This document shows, in pieces, positions 1-8,791 of a stretch of 64,000 bases of DNA. Source of the DNA: JAKAFX01 sp049965715 (GTDB lineage Archaea > Thermoplasmatota > Thermoplasmata > Thermoplasmatales > Thermoplasmataceae). Under the pieces are notes generated by a model, which ran no database searches, had not been told where the DNA came from, and was given only the letters and a program-made list of their open reading frames with translations. Position 1 is the stretch's first letter. Each line of letters opens with the position of its first letter. The stretch lies in the NCBI GenBank assembly GCA_049965715.1, contig JBMFWA010000001.1, forward strand, positions 1 to 64,000. Direction: 5' to 3'. Both the position numbers and the translations under genes were made by a program.

Positions 1-89
1 TCATTCAATTCCTCATTTAATATATATTTAACACTATAAGACAACTTTGTCTCACTATTTAAGGGGGCAGACCATTACCTGGGAGGGTT

Positions 90-689
90 GTGCTGAAGGA
101 CATGTTAACCATCAGCCAATTTCTGTCTCCATTATTCATATTTATCGCTATAATATTTTACCCACTGACACTGCGTGGATTCATTCTATCACGCCGTAAG
201 TTCAAGAATTTAGATTCCAACGCCGAACTTTTTTTTCGTCGAGTTATGTATCAATTCCTTGTCGTACTTTTCGTATCTATTATTCTGATCACGGGGAGTG
301 AGTACCTGCAATACATTGACTTTGAAGATTTCAACATAGTAGTGTGGATCAATCTTTGCGGCATTTTGACACTTTACCCGTTAAGAATGTCAATCGAAAA
401 ATACCGGCAAAAAATAAGGTCAGCCAAATCAAATTTCAAGGATGACTATATTTTGAAACTTAGAAAAGAGGAATCTCAACTTTTCGACATATCAATAATT
501 ACCTTTATTGCTGGATTCGTGGTTATAGGAATTCAATACAGCATGAATAATCATACCACCGAGTTGTATCTGATTTTAACTATTTTTATAATTCCGACGT
601 TAGAGGCGGTGGCTATATTCTCTCTGCTATTCTGGCTTATCTGGCATTTTTCCAGAAGAAGTGAACAGAAGAAAAGGGGGCTTATATAG
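90..689 (+). CDS. Polytopic membrane protein of unknown function
   Basis: I do not recognise the family. The 199-residue protein has about five hydrophobic segments (roughly residues 8-28, 52-70, 82-98, 132-150 and 158-186) and a short basic C-terminus, so it should sit in the cytoplasmic membrane. The start is a GTG four bases after a GGGAGGG Shine-Dalgarno-like run; an in-frame ATG lies four codons later. It is followed by pyrE with about 90 bp between, without obvious functional link. An inverted repeat lies upstream at 39-52, downstream of a TATA-like stretch at about 19-31. Confidence 0.6.
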   Translation: MLKDMLTISQFLSPLFIFIAIIFYPLTLRGFILSRRKFKNLDSNAELFFRRVMYQFLVVLFVSIILITGSEYLQYIDFEDFNIVVWINLCGILTLYPLRMSIEKYRQKIRSAKSNFKDDYILKLRKEESQLFDISIITFIAGFVVIGIQYSMNNHTTELYLILTIFIIPTLEAVAIFSLLFWLIWHFSRRSEQKKRGLI

Positions 690-781
690 TTCTCTTGAGC
701 TTAACGGTATCTTGAATCTGTTTTAATTTGACCGGGGGACTATTACCAACCTAAAAATAGTGAGGAATGATTTGACTCATC

Positions 782-1282
782 ATGCTAGCAGATACATTGG
801 TGAAAAACGGGGCCATAAAATTCGGAGAATTTAAACTTACATCCGGGGCAATTTCCAGCTACTATGTTGACATCAAGGAAGTATCCACGCATCCCCAAAT
901 ATTGAAAGAAATTGTGGAAAATATAAGACCTCATCTGACGGCGGATATTATAGCGGGCGTTGAACTGGGGGCAGTACCTCTGGTTGTAGCCACGGCAATC
1001 CTGACCGACAAGCCATACATTATAATCAGAAAGGAAAGGTCCCATGGGACAGGTTCACTGATAATAGGAAATAACTTCGAAGGAAAGGAGATAGATCTTA
1101 TTGAGGACGTAGTCACCACAGGGGGTTCTGTGGTTAAAGCCGTTGAAATACTCCGAGAAAACAAGGCAATTGTCAAAAGGGCAATATGCGTAGTCGACAG
1201 GGAAGAGGGTGGCAGAAAAAATCTTCTAGACCACGGTATAGAACTGATACCTCTTGTTAAAATAAGCCAGATAAAGAGGTAA
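782..1282 (+). CDS. pyrE: Orotate phosphoribosyltransferase
   Basis: Joins orotate and PRPP to give OMP in de novo pyrimidine synthesis, in the cytosol. The PRPP-binding motif (IDLIEDVVTTGGS) is at residues 104-116 and the flexible catalytic loop with RKERSHGTG is at 83-91. The N-terminal FGEFKLTSG (14-22) is typical of archaeal PyrE, and 166 residues is a little short but within the range of archaeal forms. A TATA-like CTAAAAATAG about 27 bases before the ATG suggests a nearly leaderless mRNA. No other pyr gene is adjacent. Convergent with aIF6, the two stops being almost back to back. Confidence 0.93.
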   Translation: MLADTLVKNGAIKFGEFKLTSGAISSYYVDIKEVSTHPQILKEIVENIRPHLTADIIAGVELGAVPLVVATAILTDKPYIIIRKERSHGTGSLIIGNNFEGKEIDLIEDVVTTGGSVVKAVEILRENKAIVKRAICVVDREEGGRKNLLDHGIELIPLVKISQIKR

Positions 1283-1284
1283 AT

Positions 1285-1938
1285 TCAGGAAAGAGCATCG
1301 TCTATTCTTCCAAGCTCGATGGGCGTGGTCGACTCCCCCACGAAGACTCCCTTTGAATTGGCTATAACGGAGGAACCGACATACATGCTTCCAAAATTGG
1401 CTGTTACCGCCTTCACACCCACCTTGAAATAATTCTCGAGAAAGTCAATTTCGTCCTCTTCCGCAGTCGGAGTGACAATCATTCCTTTCTTGGTCAGTAC
1501 AGAAGCACTGCCGACAGTCTTGATCCCTCCAATGGTTGCCTTAATAACTTCCACATCCATGTTATCTTCAATTTCCCTCATGGATTTCGTGCTGAATCCC
1601 TGGTGTACTATTGCAGATCTGTCATTGACCACGATATCATTCCCAAGAGCGTTGAATTTATCCTTCAGATAGAATATCCGCCTTCCACCGAATTCCTCTG
1701 AGGTGTGCACGCCATCTTCCTGTGGAGGCAGAACAACACACTTAGAATTCATGGTGATCATTGATCCAATGAGGTAGGAGTTGTCAATGTAGAGCAAAAG
1801 AGGTTTCACGCCAAGAGATCGGCATATCTCTTCGGCAACATCAGCTTCGATATTTTTAGGCAGAACAGCAATATCTTCTGAAATTTTAGCGTATATTCCT
1901 ATGAAATCACTTTTCAGGATCGAAATTTTATTAATCAT
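1285..1938 (-). CDS. eif6: Translation initiation factor aIF-6
   Basis: Archaeal homologue of eIF6, an anti-association factor that binds the large ribosomal subunit at L14/L24 and keeps it from joining the small subunit. The full-length 217-residue protein shows the repeated pentein-type pattern (N-terminal DFIGIYAKISEDIAVLP, and internal repeats around VLPPQEDGVHTSEEF and VTPTAEEDEIDFLENYFKV). It is the last gene of a reverse-strand operon S19e, PDCD5-like, L39e, L31e, aIF6, only two bases after the L31e stop, so translational coupling is likely. This order is common in archaea. Confidence 0.95.
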   Translation of the reverse strand: MINKISILKSDFIGIYAKISEDIAVLPKNIEADVAEEICRSLGVKPLLLYIDNSYLIGSMITMNSKCVVLPPQEDGVHTSEEFGGRRIFYLKDKFNALGNDIVVNDRSAIVHQGFSTKSMREIEDNMDVEVIKATIGGIKTVGSASVLTKKGMIVTPTAEEDEIDFLENYFKVGVKAVTANFGSMYVGSSVIANSKGVFVGESTTPIELGRIDDALS

Positions 1939-1940
1939 TT

Positions 1941-2213
1941 TTATGGCAATATTACCTCTGCGGTTTCATCCTGGAGCTTCACGACCCTGATCTTTAACTT
2001 CCTTGGCGATTTCATCCTGCCTCGTTTCCAGATCATTTCGTTGACCTTGGGATCTATCCATATGTTTCCTATTCCAAGCCTCATGTGGCGCGCAACCTCT
2101 TCCTTGAGGACCTGAATAGAGGTATCCGCTTTTCTCCTCACAGAGGGGATGCCCGCCTTCTTAAGTGTTACAGTGAGAAAAAATTCGTTGGCAGCTTCAT
2201 TATTTTCAACCAT
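1941..2213 (-). CDS. rpl31e: Ribosomal protein L31e
   Basis: Large-subunit protein placed near the peptide exit tunnel. Recognised from the basic motif RRKADTSIQVLKEEVARHM and the WIDPKVNEMIWKRG segment. I use the ATG at 2213 (90 residues) because a GGTGAT Shine-Dalgarno lies about five bases ahead of it; a GTG nine bases further up at 2222 is also in frame. The gene follows L39e with an 8-10 base gap and precedes aIF6. Confidence 0.94.
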   Translation of the reverse strand: MVENNEAANEFFLTVTLKKAGIPSVRRKADTSIQVLKEEVARHMRLGIGNIWIDPKVNEMIWKRGRMKSPRKLKIRVVKLQDETAEVILP

Positions 2214-2223
2214 AATTATCACC

Positions 2224-2379
2224 TTACAGCTTCAGGCTGTTTCTTCTCCAGCTTCTTCTCTTATTGTTCTGGGTCATCCTTCTTGCAGTCTTCAGCATAA
2301 CCCAGCCAGGAACTCTCCTGTTCTGCTTTGTTTTCTTCATAAGTCTGATCTTTCTTCCGTATTCTTTGTTTCTACTCAT
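2224..2379 (-). CDS. rpl39e: Ribosomal protein L39e
   Basis: Translating the reverse strand between L31e and the PDCD5-like gene gives a 51-residue, very basic protein beginning MSRNKEYGRKIRLMKKTKQ and containing the RRVPGWVMLKT motif followed by RRSWRRNSLKL, which is diagnostic for L39e (usual length 50-51). The protein lines the ribosomal exit tunnel. The ATG directly follows the stop codon of the upstream gene (2380-2382), with a GGAGG Shine-Dalgarno inside the end of that gene about nine bases before the start. The reading frame is short enough to be missed by length-filtered gene finders. Confidence 0.95.
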   Translation of the reverse strand: MSRNKEYGRKIRLMKKTKQNRRVPGWVMLKTARRMTQNNKRRSWRRNSLKL

Positions 2380-2727
2380 TTACTTATACCTCCATTCAAT
2401 TTTTGTCTCTTTTTTCGCACCCGATAACTTTTCCAGTATATCCCTTAGCTCTTCATCACTGATGACCCTGTTTATCCTTCCGGCACCCGCCAGTTGAATC
2501 AGCTGGTTTTCAACATTCTCGGCCATATCTGCACGGACAAGTCTTACTCTGCTCAGTCTCTCCCTGGCTTCTGGTGATAGTATCTGTCTTAGTATCTGCT
2601 GACGTCTTGCCTTCTCCACTTCAGCGGCTTTCTGCTGTTCAGCCGCCATCTGTTCATCAGCAGCATTCCTCTGCATCTCCTGAATTTTACGTCTTCTTAT
2701 TGCTTCCAGTTCATCATCATTATCCAT
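2380..2727 (-). CDS. PDCD5/TFAR19-like DNA-binding protein
   Basis: Small, highly charged helical protein of the archaeal/eukaryotic PDCD5 family. A 115-residue chain with an acidic, Gln- and Ala-rich N-terminal helix (residues 1-50) and the conserved core ILSPEARERLSRVRLVR, then a region ending VISDEELRDILEKL. Archaeal members bind DNA in vitro and are nearly always encoded between S19e and L39e/L31e, as here. The cellular role is not settled. The stop abuts the L39e start, so the two are probably translated together. Confidence 0.92.
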   Translation of the reverse strand: MDNDDELEAIRRRKIQEMQRNAADEQMAAEQQKAAEVEKARRQQILRQILSPEARERLSRVRLVRADMAENVENQLIQLAGAGRINRVISDEELRDILEKLSGAKKETKIEWRYK

Positions 2728-2764
2728 CAGAACTCAACCCCAACAAAAGACTATTACTCCTGAC

Positions 2765-3217
2765 CTAAATTAGTTTTTTGTAAAATTCATTTTTCTCGGA
2801 CAGTTCCTTGAGAACCTCCTTTGTGGCTTTATCCAGCAAAGATACTCCCTGCGGGGAGATCGATCGTCCCTTTGCATCTTTTTTAGCGTATCCAAGGTTC
2901 TCAAGGGTCTGGAACATATTTCTTACAATGAACCTGCTGCCTTTCCTGGGGTGATAACTTCTGGAGCCCATGTCAACCCTTCCTCCGTAATCCGCACTGA
3001 GTTTTGAAATTCCAATTGGCCCCTTTATGGAGAGTTTCCTCAGGGTGGATGCAAGTCTTACGTGATACCAGTCTTCAGTGTCCCATGAATTTTCCTTATG
3101 TACTCCTGCCTTCAGGTAATGTACCCATTCCGGAACCTCTATCCTCTTATCTTCTTTCAGCTTCTCTGCAACCTTTTTAAGAAGGATTTCCGGGGGTACC
3201 TCTTTAACGTTAGTCAT
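2765..3217 (-). CDS. rps19e: Ribosomal protein S19e
   Basis: Small-subunit protein specific to archaea and eukaryotes, needed for 30S/40S head maturation. The 150 residues carry the typical WVHYLKAGVHKE segment, the DTEDWYHVRLASTLRKL signature and the YGGR...GSRSYHPRKGS basic loop with the RNMFQTLENLGYA helix. It is the first gene of the reverse-strand translation operon; a TATA box (reverse-strand CTATAAAATC) is centred about 26 bases before the ATG. Confidence 0.95.
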   Translation of the reverse strand: MTNVKEVPPEILLKKVAEKLKEDKRIEVPEWVHYLKAGVHKENSWDTEDWYHVRLASTLRKLSIKGPIGISKLSADYGGRVDMGSRSYHPRKGSRFIVRNMFQTLENLGYAKKDAKGRSISPQGVSLLDKATKEVLKELSEKNEFYKKLI

Positions 3218-3238
3218 TTACTTTCACTTTCGCCGTTG

Positions 3239-3247
3239 ATTTTATAG
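3239..3247 (-). promoter_or_regulatory. TATA box of the S19e-aIF6 operon
   Basis: On the reverse strand the sequence reads CTATAAAATC, centred about 26 bases before the S19e ATG at 3217. A second TATA-like element (TTATAAATA) lies about 10 bases further up, so there may be two start sites. This spacing implies a leaderless or almost leaderless mRNA. Confidence 0.55.
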
Positions 3248-3276
3248 GTATTTATAACTCTTTCGAAGAGCAGGGA

Positions 3277-4896
3277 TCAGTACCGACTTTCCATTCCATC
3301 CAGCAGTTTTCTGGGCATTTTCAGGTCTCTGCGGCCAAGCGTTAACAGGTAAAATAGAGCGATATAAACTACCAGATAGAATATCAAAGGAAATAGCGGC
3401 TGAGTCAGGGATATGGAGAAAATAACAGATATAAGCTCAAGAAAGAAAACAGGGATCAGCAGGAACACTAGCGTGAACACAAAGAGTTTCATGAATCCAA
3501 GGTTTCCACCAAACGACTCCATATTGATCACCTCACTATCTGAAGGTAATTTTTTCAACAGCCTTGAGGCATTCCACAGACTTGTATCAACAAAGGAAAA
3601 TATGAGGAGGGGAGGGAGAATAAACAGGTAGATGAAGGAAGATGATGTAATCACAATAGATATCACAGAAACCGGGATAAGTATGAAGAGGAATACAATA
3701 AGGTTTGAAATGACCTTTGACAGAGCAATATCCGAATCCGCGACAGGAAGGATTCTGTAACCCGGATAACCTTTATTTTCGGATACGAGCCCCATGATTG
3801 TATAAAAGGAGGAGGCAAACGCCACAAGTGTCAGGAGCAGGTAGTATATACCAAGGGCGCTCACACGGCCACTACTGCCATACAGTGACAGAATTATGGG
3901 GAGAGTTATGATCACCGGCGTCATTATCAGATTGATGTTCTGCGGTTCTCTAACTACCAGCATCAGGTCCTTTCTAACAAGCGATTTACGAAAACCGGCT
4001 GGTTTCGAAAGCTTTCCGGCAGTCATGTTCCTGGGATCCTCCTCGATGTTATTGATCCGCGTAAATACGATCCTGCTAAGGACAACATCTAACAGCAGGA
4101 ACAGTGAGAGATAGATTGCAGAAAAGACCAGATCACCCAGAATATCGGAAAAAATAGGCCGGATGAGGAAAACAGAATAGGGAATGTTCAGGATAAATGT
4201 GTAGTACATGGCCATTCCGGGAAGGGCAGGAATGAAATTGGAAATGGATTCCGGAATGTATATTACAATTTCAAAAATTATTAGAGATCCCATAATTGCA
4301 GTATACTTCAGTGCGGTTCCAATGTTTCTGAGACCTTTCCTGACGCCGCTTCCGAATGCCTTGTATGAAAGCACAGCAAATATGGACCCAAAAGCAAACC
4401 CGGAAAATATCATGGTGAATGTCCACATTGTTCCGAACAGGAGTGAATAATAGTTCCCGGTAAACAGATAATAGACAATTATGCTTGGAACGGTAAGAAA
4501 AGCAATGGAAGACCCGTAAAAGATCAGATAACAGAAAAACAGAATCATGCTGTTTCCTTTCAATGGCAGCGCTTTCAGTGGCTGAAGTAGAGAATTGCTC
4601 TTTACGCTCTGGATGAGAAGCATTGAGTTGTAAACGCTGATGAGAAATCCATAAACAAATATGACAAAACCTATGTTTGCAAACTTTATCTCACTGTATC
4701 CACTCAAAAGTCTTGAGTATACCAGGATAATTGATATAAAAAGAAAAGCAATGGAACCAACCCAGTAGTTCAGCATTATCATTCTCTGCACGCTCTTGCT
4801 CTTCTTCTGTCTCTTGATGAAGGAAGAAAAATTCTTCACGGCATTGTACTTCTGCTCGATCATTATCCTTTTGGAAACTTCATAGAGATCGTTCAT
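3277..4896 (-). CDS. ABC-2 type transporter permease
   Basis: A 539-residue integral membrane protein with about 12 hydrophobic segments, arranged as two halves separated by a hydrophilic stretch around residues 275-320. It is coupled to the ATP-binding protein encoded just upstream, so it should be the membrane part of an ABC exporter. The substrate is unknown. I chose the ATG at 4896, seven bases past the ATPase stop and behind a GGGATGA sequence, over a GTG at 4929 that would overlap the ATPase gene. Its ATPase partner is a single half-size subunit, so the complex would be two ATPases with one long permease. Confidence 0.75.
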   Translation of the reverse strand: MNDLYEVSKRIMIEQKYNAVKNFSSFIKRQKKSKSVQRMIMLNYWVGSIAFLFISIILVYSRLLSGYSEIKFANIGFVIFVYGFLISVYNSMLLIQSVKSNSLLQPLKALPLKGNSMILFFCYLIFYGSSIAFLTVPSIIVYYLFTGNYYSLLFGTMWTFTMIFSGFAFGSIFAVLSYKAFGSGVRKGLRNIGTALKYTAIMGSLIIFEIVIYIPESISNFIPALPGMAMYYTFILNIPYSVFLIRPIFSDILGDLVFSAIYLSLFLLLDVVLSRIVFTRINNIEEDPRNMTAGKLSKPAGFRKSLVRKDLMLVVREPQNINLIMTPVIITLPIILSLYGSSGRVSALGIYYLLLTLVAFASSFYTIMGLVSENKGYPGYRILPVADSDIALSKVISNLIVFLFILIPVSVISIVITSSSFIYLFILPPLLIFSFVDTSLWNASRLLKKLPSDSEVINMESFGGNLGFMKLFVFTLVFLLIPVFFLELISVIFSISLTQPLFPLIFYLVVYIALFYLLTLGRRDLKMPRKLLDGMESRY

Positions 4897-4900
4897 TATT

Positions 4901-5677
4901 TCATCCCAGTATACCGGCCAGATCTTCACCCATGGACTTTATTGCGTCGTCAGACGTCAGTCTCAGGAAAATATCCTCCAGATTGGTTCCAGGCCCTTTT
5001 TCCCTGCTTCTTATCTCTTCCAGGGAACCCTCTTCCACAACCTTCCCGTGATAGAGTATGGAAATTTTCTGGCATGTCGACTCGGCAATTTCAAGAACGT
5101 GCGTTGAAAACAGTATAGTTTTCCCTCTTTCAGCCAGGGCATGAACAAGATCCTTAACCACTCTTGATGATCTGGGATCAACGCCTTTCAGAGCCTCATC
5201 AAGTACCAGGATCTGTGGATCGTGGATAAGTGCAGAGGCTATGGACACTTTCTGCCTGTTTCCAAAGGAAAGTGAGCCGATAGGTTCGTTTGCATAGTCC
5301 TTGAGCTCAAGGGCTCTGAAGAGTGCCTCTGCTCTCTTTTCATACGTAGTGGGATCTATCTTTCTGACTGATGCAACAAAGCTGAGATATTCAGAAGCAG
5401 TCATTGATTCATAGAGAACAGGATCTTCCGGCACATAGCCAATCACTTCTTTCAACTTCATTGGAAATTCCGCAGGATCCATCCCAAGAACCTTCACCGA
5501 TCCTGAATCCCTGGGAGTAATGGCGCAGACAATTCTCATCAGGGTGGTTTTTCCTGATCCGTTGGGTCCAAGTATGCCCCAGACAACACCAGAAGGAATG
5601 TTCAGGCTGATATCCTGCAGTGCCCTGACATCTCCATAGGATTTGGAAAGGTGTGCTATTGCGACTACATTTTCCAT
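4901..5677 (-). CDS. ABC transporter ATP-binding protein
   Basis: Supplies ATP energy to the downstream permease. The 258-residue chain has Walker A GPNGSGKT at 37-44, the signature LSFGN at 136-140 (an LSxGx variant of LSGGQ), Walker B ILVLDE at 156-161 and the switch histidine in STHVLE at about 193. The closest type is the ABC-2 drug/copper/antimicrobial exporter class (CcmA/NatA-like). Transcribed divergently from rnhB, with about 75 bases between the start codons if rnhB starts at 5753. Confidence 0.9.
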   Translation of the reverse strand: MENVVAIAHLSKSYGDVRALQDISLNIPSGVVWGILGPNGSGKTTLMRIVCAITPRDSGSVKVLGMDPAEFPMKLKEVIGYVPEDPVLYESMTASEYLSFVASVRKIDPTTYEKRAEALFRALELKDYANEPIGSLSFGNRQKVSIASALIHDPQILVLDEALKGVDPRSSRVVKDLVHALAERGKTILFSTHVLEIAESTCQKISILYHGKVVEEGSLEEIRSREKGPGTNLEDIFLRLTSDDAIKSMGEDLAGILG

Positions 5678-5752
5678 TCAATGCTAATGTCTCAATCGAA
5701 TAATGTATTTTTCCAAACAGATGATTTATGCCATCATTTGTGTTTTCCAACA

Positions 5753-6391
5753 GTGAGAGGAGAAAGACTGCAGTGCGGGATTGACGAGGCAGGCAGGGGG
5801 CCAGTTATCGGCCCGATGGTCATGTGCATCGTATGTGGAGATGGAGATCTCCTCCAAAAAACAGGTGCAAGAGACTCAAAGACGCTTTCGCCGGGTTCCA
5901 GATCACAAATATATGCTAAGATCAAGCAGACTGCAGAAGTTATAGAAACGATAGTCTTCAGCGCCCCTGAAATAAGCGAGATGATGGGGAGGATGACGCT
6001 GAATGAGATAGAGCTACACGGTGCGATTCAACTCCTGAAGCATGCGATCTATCCAACCTATGTTGACTCGTTCGATGTCGATCCAGGTCGTCTTGAACAG
6101 GCACTTAAAAAATTCTCAAAGAACGAGGTAACATGTGAGCACGGGGCAGACAGCGCATATCCTTCGGTATCCGCAGCTTCTGTGATTGCGAAGGTGGAAA
6201 GAGACAGAATGATCGATCACCTGAAAGAGGAGTATGGGGAGTTTGGATCTGGGTATCCTTCAGATCCAAGAACAATAGAATTCATAGAAAAATCCCTTTC
6301 TAATGGACGATCGCTGGACCCGATAGTCAGAACAACATGGGAAACGTTCAAAAGGATCAAATCTAAAGGCGGAAACTCTAAACTTTTTTGA
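5753..6391 (+). CDS. rnhB: Ribonuclease HII
   Basis: Cuts the RNA strand of RNA-DNA hybrids, including single ribonucleotides in DNA. Near the N-terminus is the catalytic CGIDEAGRGPVIGPMV (Asp10 and Glu11), followed by DSKTLSPG and, around residue 135, the CEHGADSAYPSVSAASVIAK block with the remaining acidic ligands. An open frame extends up to 5651, but that part overlaps the divergent ABC gene and does not look conserved. I prefer the GTG at 5753 (212 residues, the usual size), which has a TATA-like GATTTATGC centred 26 bases upstream. Confidence 0.93.
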   Translation: MRGERLQCGIDEAGRGPVIGPMVMCIVCGDGDLLQKTGARDSKTLSPGSRSQIYAKIKQTAEVIETIVFSAPEISEMMGRMTLNEIELHGAIQLLKHAIYPTYVDSFDVDPGRLEQALKKFSKNEVTCEHGADSAYPSVSAASVIAKVERDRMIDHLKEEYGEFGSGYPSDPRTIEFIEKSLSNGRSLDPIVRTTWETFKRIKSKGGNSKLF

Positions 6392-6480
6392 ACCACAAGA
6401 GAAACTGATCCGGTATTAAAGTCGGCCAACTATGCAATACAGGCACTTCCTGTAGAATTCATTCTCCCCGCTTGAGAAGC

Positions 6481-6490
6481 TATTTATAGA
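6481..6490 (+). promoter_or_regulatory. TATA box of the TPR gene
   Basis: TATTTATAGA centred about 25 bases before the GTG at 6510, with no Shine-Dalgarno between, so the mRNA is probably leaderless. Confidence 0.55.
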
Positions 6491-6509
6491 TATTAAAACT
6501 CTAGAGTCC

Positions 6510-7208
6510 GTGCCAGACGATTTCATATTAACAGACAAGACAGATCAGGCAGACGATTATAACGAAAGAGGAATTTCATTCTTCAATCTCACAAAGTATC
6601 CTGAAGCTATAAAGGAATTCACGAAAGCGATTAAGCTTGTTTCGACGGATCCGGACTATTATTATAACAGAGGACTGACATACTATTCCATGAAGATGCT
6701 GGATCAGGCCATTAAAGATTACAAGTCGGCTGTAGACATCAACCCAGAAAATGCAGATTATCATAACGCCCTCGCCTCCGCCATGGAAGATCGCGGTGAC
6801 CTCAATGGGGCAATGGAACATTTCAACGAGGCCATTAAAATAGAAGGCGATGTCCCGGACTATTATTATAACCGGGGCAATCTTTTCAGGAAAATGGGCG
6901 AGAGCGAGAAAGCTCTCTCAGATTTTACAAGGGCGCTGGAACTGAACTCCGCTGATCAGATATTCCTTTACAGACATTATGAAATGCTGATGGATATGGA
7001 ACGCTATGATGAAGCTGCAAAAGATATGGATGTTGCCATCAACCTTGTGCCTGGAAGCGCTTTCTTCGTTATTTCCAAAGCAGATGCGCTTGAAAAGGCC
7101 GGCAAGATCCAGGAAGCGGTCAAACTTCTTGAGAACATACTTGAATCTGATCCGGACAATGCAGATGTCAAAGAGAGAGCCAGCAAACTGAGGGAAAAGA
7201 TTCATTAG
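6510..7208 (+). CDS. Tetratricopeptide repeat protein
   Basis: A 232-residue soluble protein made almost wholly of TPR units. At least five can be followed, with the usual pattern YxNRGxxYxxxxxxxxAIxDYxxAxxxxPxxA; the clearest are at about 16-50, 50-83, 84-117, 118-151 and 186-220. TPR arrays form superhelical scaffolds for protein contacts; the partner is unknown. The start is a GTG with a TATA box 25 bases upstream. It stands alone between rnhB and the convergent purK. Confidence 0.85.
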   Translation: MPDDFILTDKTDQADDYNERGISFFNLTKYPEAIKEFTKAIKLVSTDPDYYYNRGLTYYSMKMLDQAIKDYKSAVDINPENADYHNALASAMEDRGDLNGAMEHFNEAIKIEGDVPDYYYNRGNLFRKMGESEKALSDFTRALELNSADQIFLYRHYEMLMDMERYDEAAKDMDVAINLVPGSAFFVISKADALEKAGKIQEAVKLLENILESDPDNADVKERASKLREKIH

Positions 7209-8284
7209 AAGAAATCTGCCATGTGATCCCCGTAGAGGATTTCCCTGACATTTTCGATCTTCGCTTCAAGATCAGGCAGATCGTCTCCAATAAGATTCAC
7301 ATGCCCGACCTTTCTTCTTCTGCGCACCTGTTTACCGTACCAGTATATCCTTGATCCATCGATCTCCAGTAATTTTTCCCTCGTCTTGTGATCAATTTCC
7401 CTTCCCACAATGTTCACTATGCCGCTTGGGCAAAAAAGTCTGGGGCGCATGGGAGGCATTCCGGTCACCACCCTTATGTGCTGCTCAAACTGTGAAATCG
7501 ACGATCCAAGGAGGGTGTGATGACCTGAATTGTGAACTCTTGGAGCGAATTCATTTATGATGGGCCTCCCGTCCTTTATGAAAAATTCCACCGAGAGAAC
7601 CCCAACGTAATCCAGAGCATCAGATAACTTCGCAGCTATATCCCTCATTCCGTAGTCGTTTACAGGAGATGAATTGTAAAGCAGCATTCCTGAATGATTG
7701 ACGTTCAGGGACGGATCGAAGAACATCTTCCCGCCATTTCGATCCCTTGACATTATTATAGAGGCCTCAAAGTCATAATCAATGTATTCTTCAATCACGT
7801 AGGTATCGGTGATCATCCTCAACTGATCTCTGTGAGGGCCATCCACATATTCCTGGCCCTTGCCATCATATCCGCCGCTCGAGGACTTCACCACAGATTT
7901 CTCGAACATCTCAGTTTTTTTTCTTGCATCTTCCAGTGTCTTTGCGACGAAGAAATCTGCTACGGGGAATCCATTGTTCCTGAGAAACTCCTTTTCCCTG
8001 TAGCGCTCCTTCTTAAGATTTATCGCCAAAGAATTTGGGAAGAGCTTACCCTCTCTCTCGGCGATATCGATTGCACCGTCACTGACATGCTCGAACTCAT
8101 ATGTGACAGCATCGGACGATCTGACAAATTCATTCTCCGATCCGGTGGTGAAAAACCTGTCAGCCAGGGTGGCAGCTGGCCCCGGTTCAATATCGAATAC
8201 ATTGAACTCAACGCCAATGGGCTTCGATTCAAGTATCATCATCCAGCCAAGCTGTCCTGAACCAATAATTCCAACTCTGTTCAA
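7205..8284 (-). CDS. purK: N5-carboxyaminoimidazole ribonucleotide synthase
   Basis: ATP-grasp enzyme that makes N5-CAIR from AIR, bicarbonate and ATP in purine synthesis. The 359 residues begin GIIGSGQLGWMM, typical for PurK; the ATP-grasp region includes VVKSSSGGYDGKGQ (about 130-143) and EEYIDYDFEASIIMSRD, and the C-terminal ligands lie in EFAPRVHNSGHHTL. The start ATG overlaps the purE stop by four bases, so the two are translationally coupled. The last bases overlap the convergent TPR gene. Confidence 0.94.
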   Translation of the reverse strand: MNRVGIIGSGQLGWMMILESKPIGVEFNVFDIEPGPAATLADRFFTTGSENEFVRSSDAVTYEFEHVSDGAIDIAEREGKLFPNSLAINLKKERYREKEFLRNNGFPVADFFVAKTLEDARKKTEMFEKSVVKSSSGGYDGKGQEYVDGPHRDQLRMITDTYVIEEYIDYDFEASIIMSRDRNGGKMFFDPSLNVNHSGMLLYNSSPVNDYGMRDIAAKLSDALDYVGVLSVEFFIKDGRPIINEFAPRVHNSGHHTLLGSSISQFEQHIRVVTGMPPMRPRLFCPSGIVNIVGREIDHKTREKLLEIDGSRIYWYGKQVRRRRKVGHVNLIGDDLPDLEAKIENVREILYGDHMADFF

Positions 8285-8751
8285 ATTATTGTATCCCTCA
8301 CTTTGCTGTTTTCTGACTTTCTATAATCGGACAGTTTCCTGGCTATGTCAGGATATTTGATCGAGAGTATTCTGAGAGCAAGCAAAGCAGCGTTCTTGGA
8401 ATTCCCTATGGCAACAGTTCCAACCGGAACCCCGGATGGCATCTGGACAATGGAAAGAAGAGAATCTAATCCCGAAAGATGCTTTGTCGGTATGGGCACC
8501 CCTATTACCGGCAGTACAGTCATTGACGCAGTCATACCCGGAAGGTGTGCAGCGCCTCCGGCCCCGGCGATTATAACCTCAAGCCCCCTGCTCTCAGCGC
8601 TGGTCGCATATTCATACATCAAATCAGGTGTTCTGTGCGCGGACACCACCTTTTTTTCATAATCCACACCAAACTGGTCAAGAATCTCAAAAGCCCCCTT
8701 CATGTGTTCAAGGTCGCTGGAACTTCCCATTATGATTCCTATTTTCGGCAC
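8281..8751 (-). CDS. purE: N5-CAIR mutase
   Basis: Converts N5-CAIR to CAIR. A class I PurE of 156 residues with the substrate-binding GSSSD at 9-13, SAHRTP at 37-42 and the AGGAAHLPGMTA loop. The presence of PurK next door fits the two-step bacterial/archaeal route and not the direct class II route. It is first in a two-gene purE-purK operon. Confidence 0.95.
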   Translation of the reverse strand: MPKIGIIMGSSSDLEHMKGAFEILDQFGVDYEKKVVSAHRTPDLMYEYATSAESRGLEVIIAGAGGAAHLPGMTASMTVLPVIGVPIPTKHLSGLDSLLSIVQMPSGVPVGTVAIGNSKNAALLALRILSIKYPDIARKLSDYRKSENSKVRDTII

Positions 8752-8791
8752 ATAATATAATCACATCATATTATACGTTTTTTCCCTCAAA

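Noticed and set aside
5651..5752. N-terminal extension of RNase HII
   Set aside because: Overlaps the divergent ABC gene; the Cys/His-rich stretch is not found in RNase HII, and the GTG at 5753 has its own TATA box.
7832..8260. 142-codon forward frame
   Set aside because: Antisense to purK; no family features.
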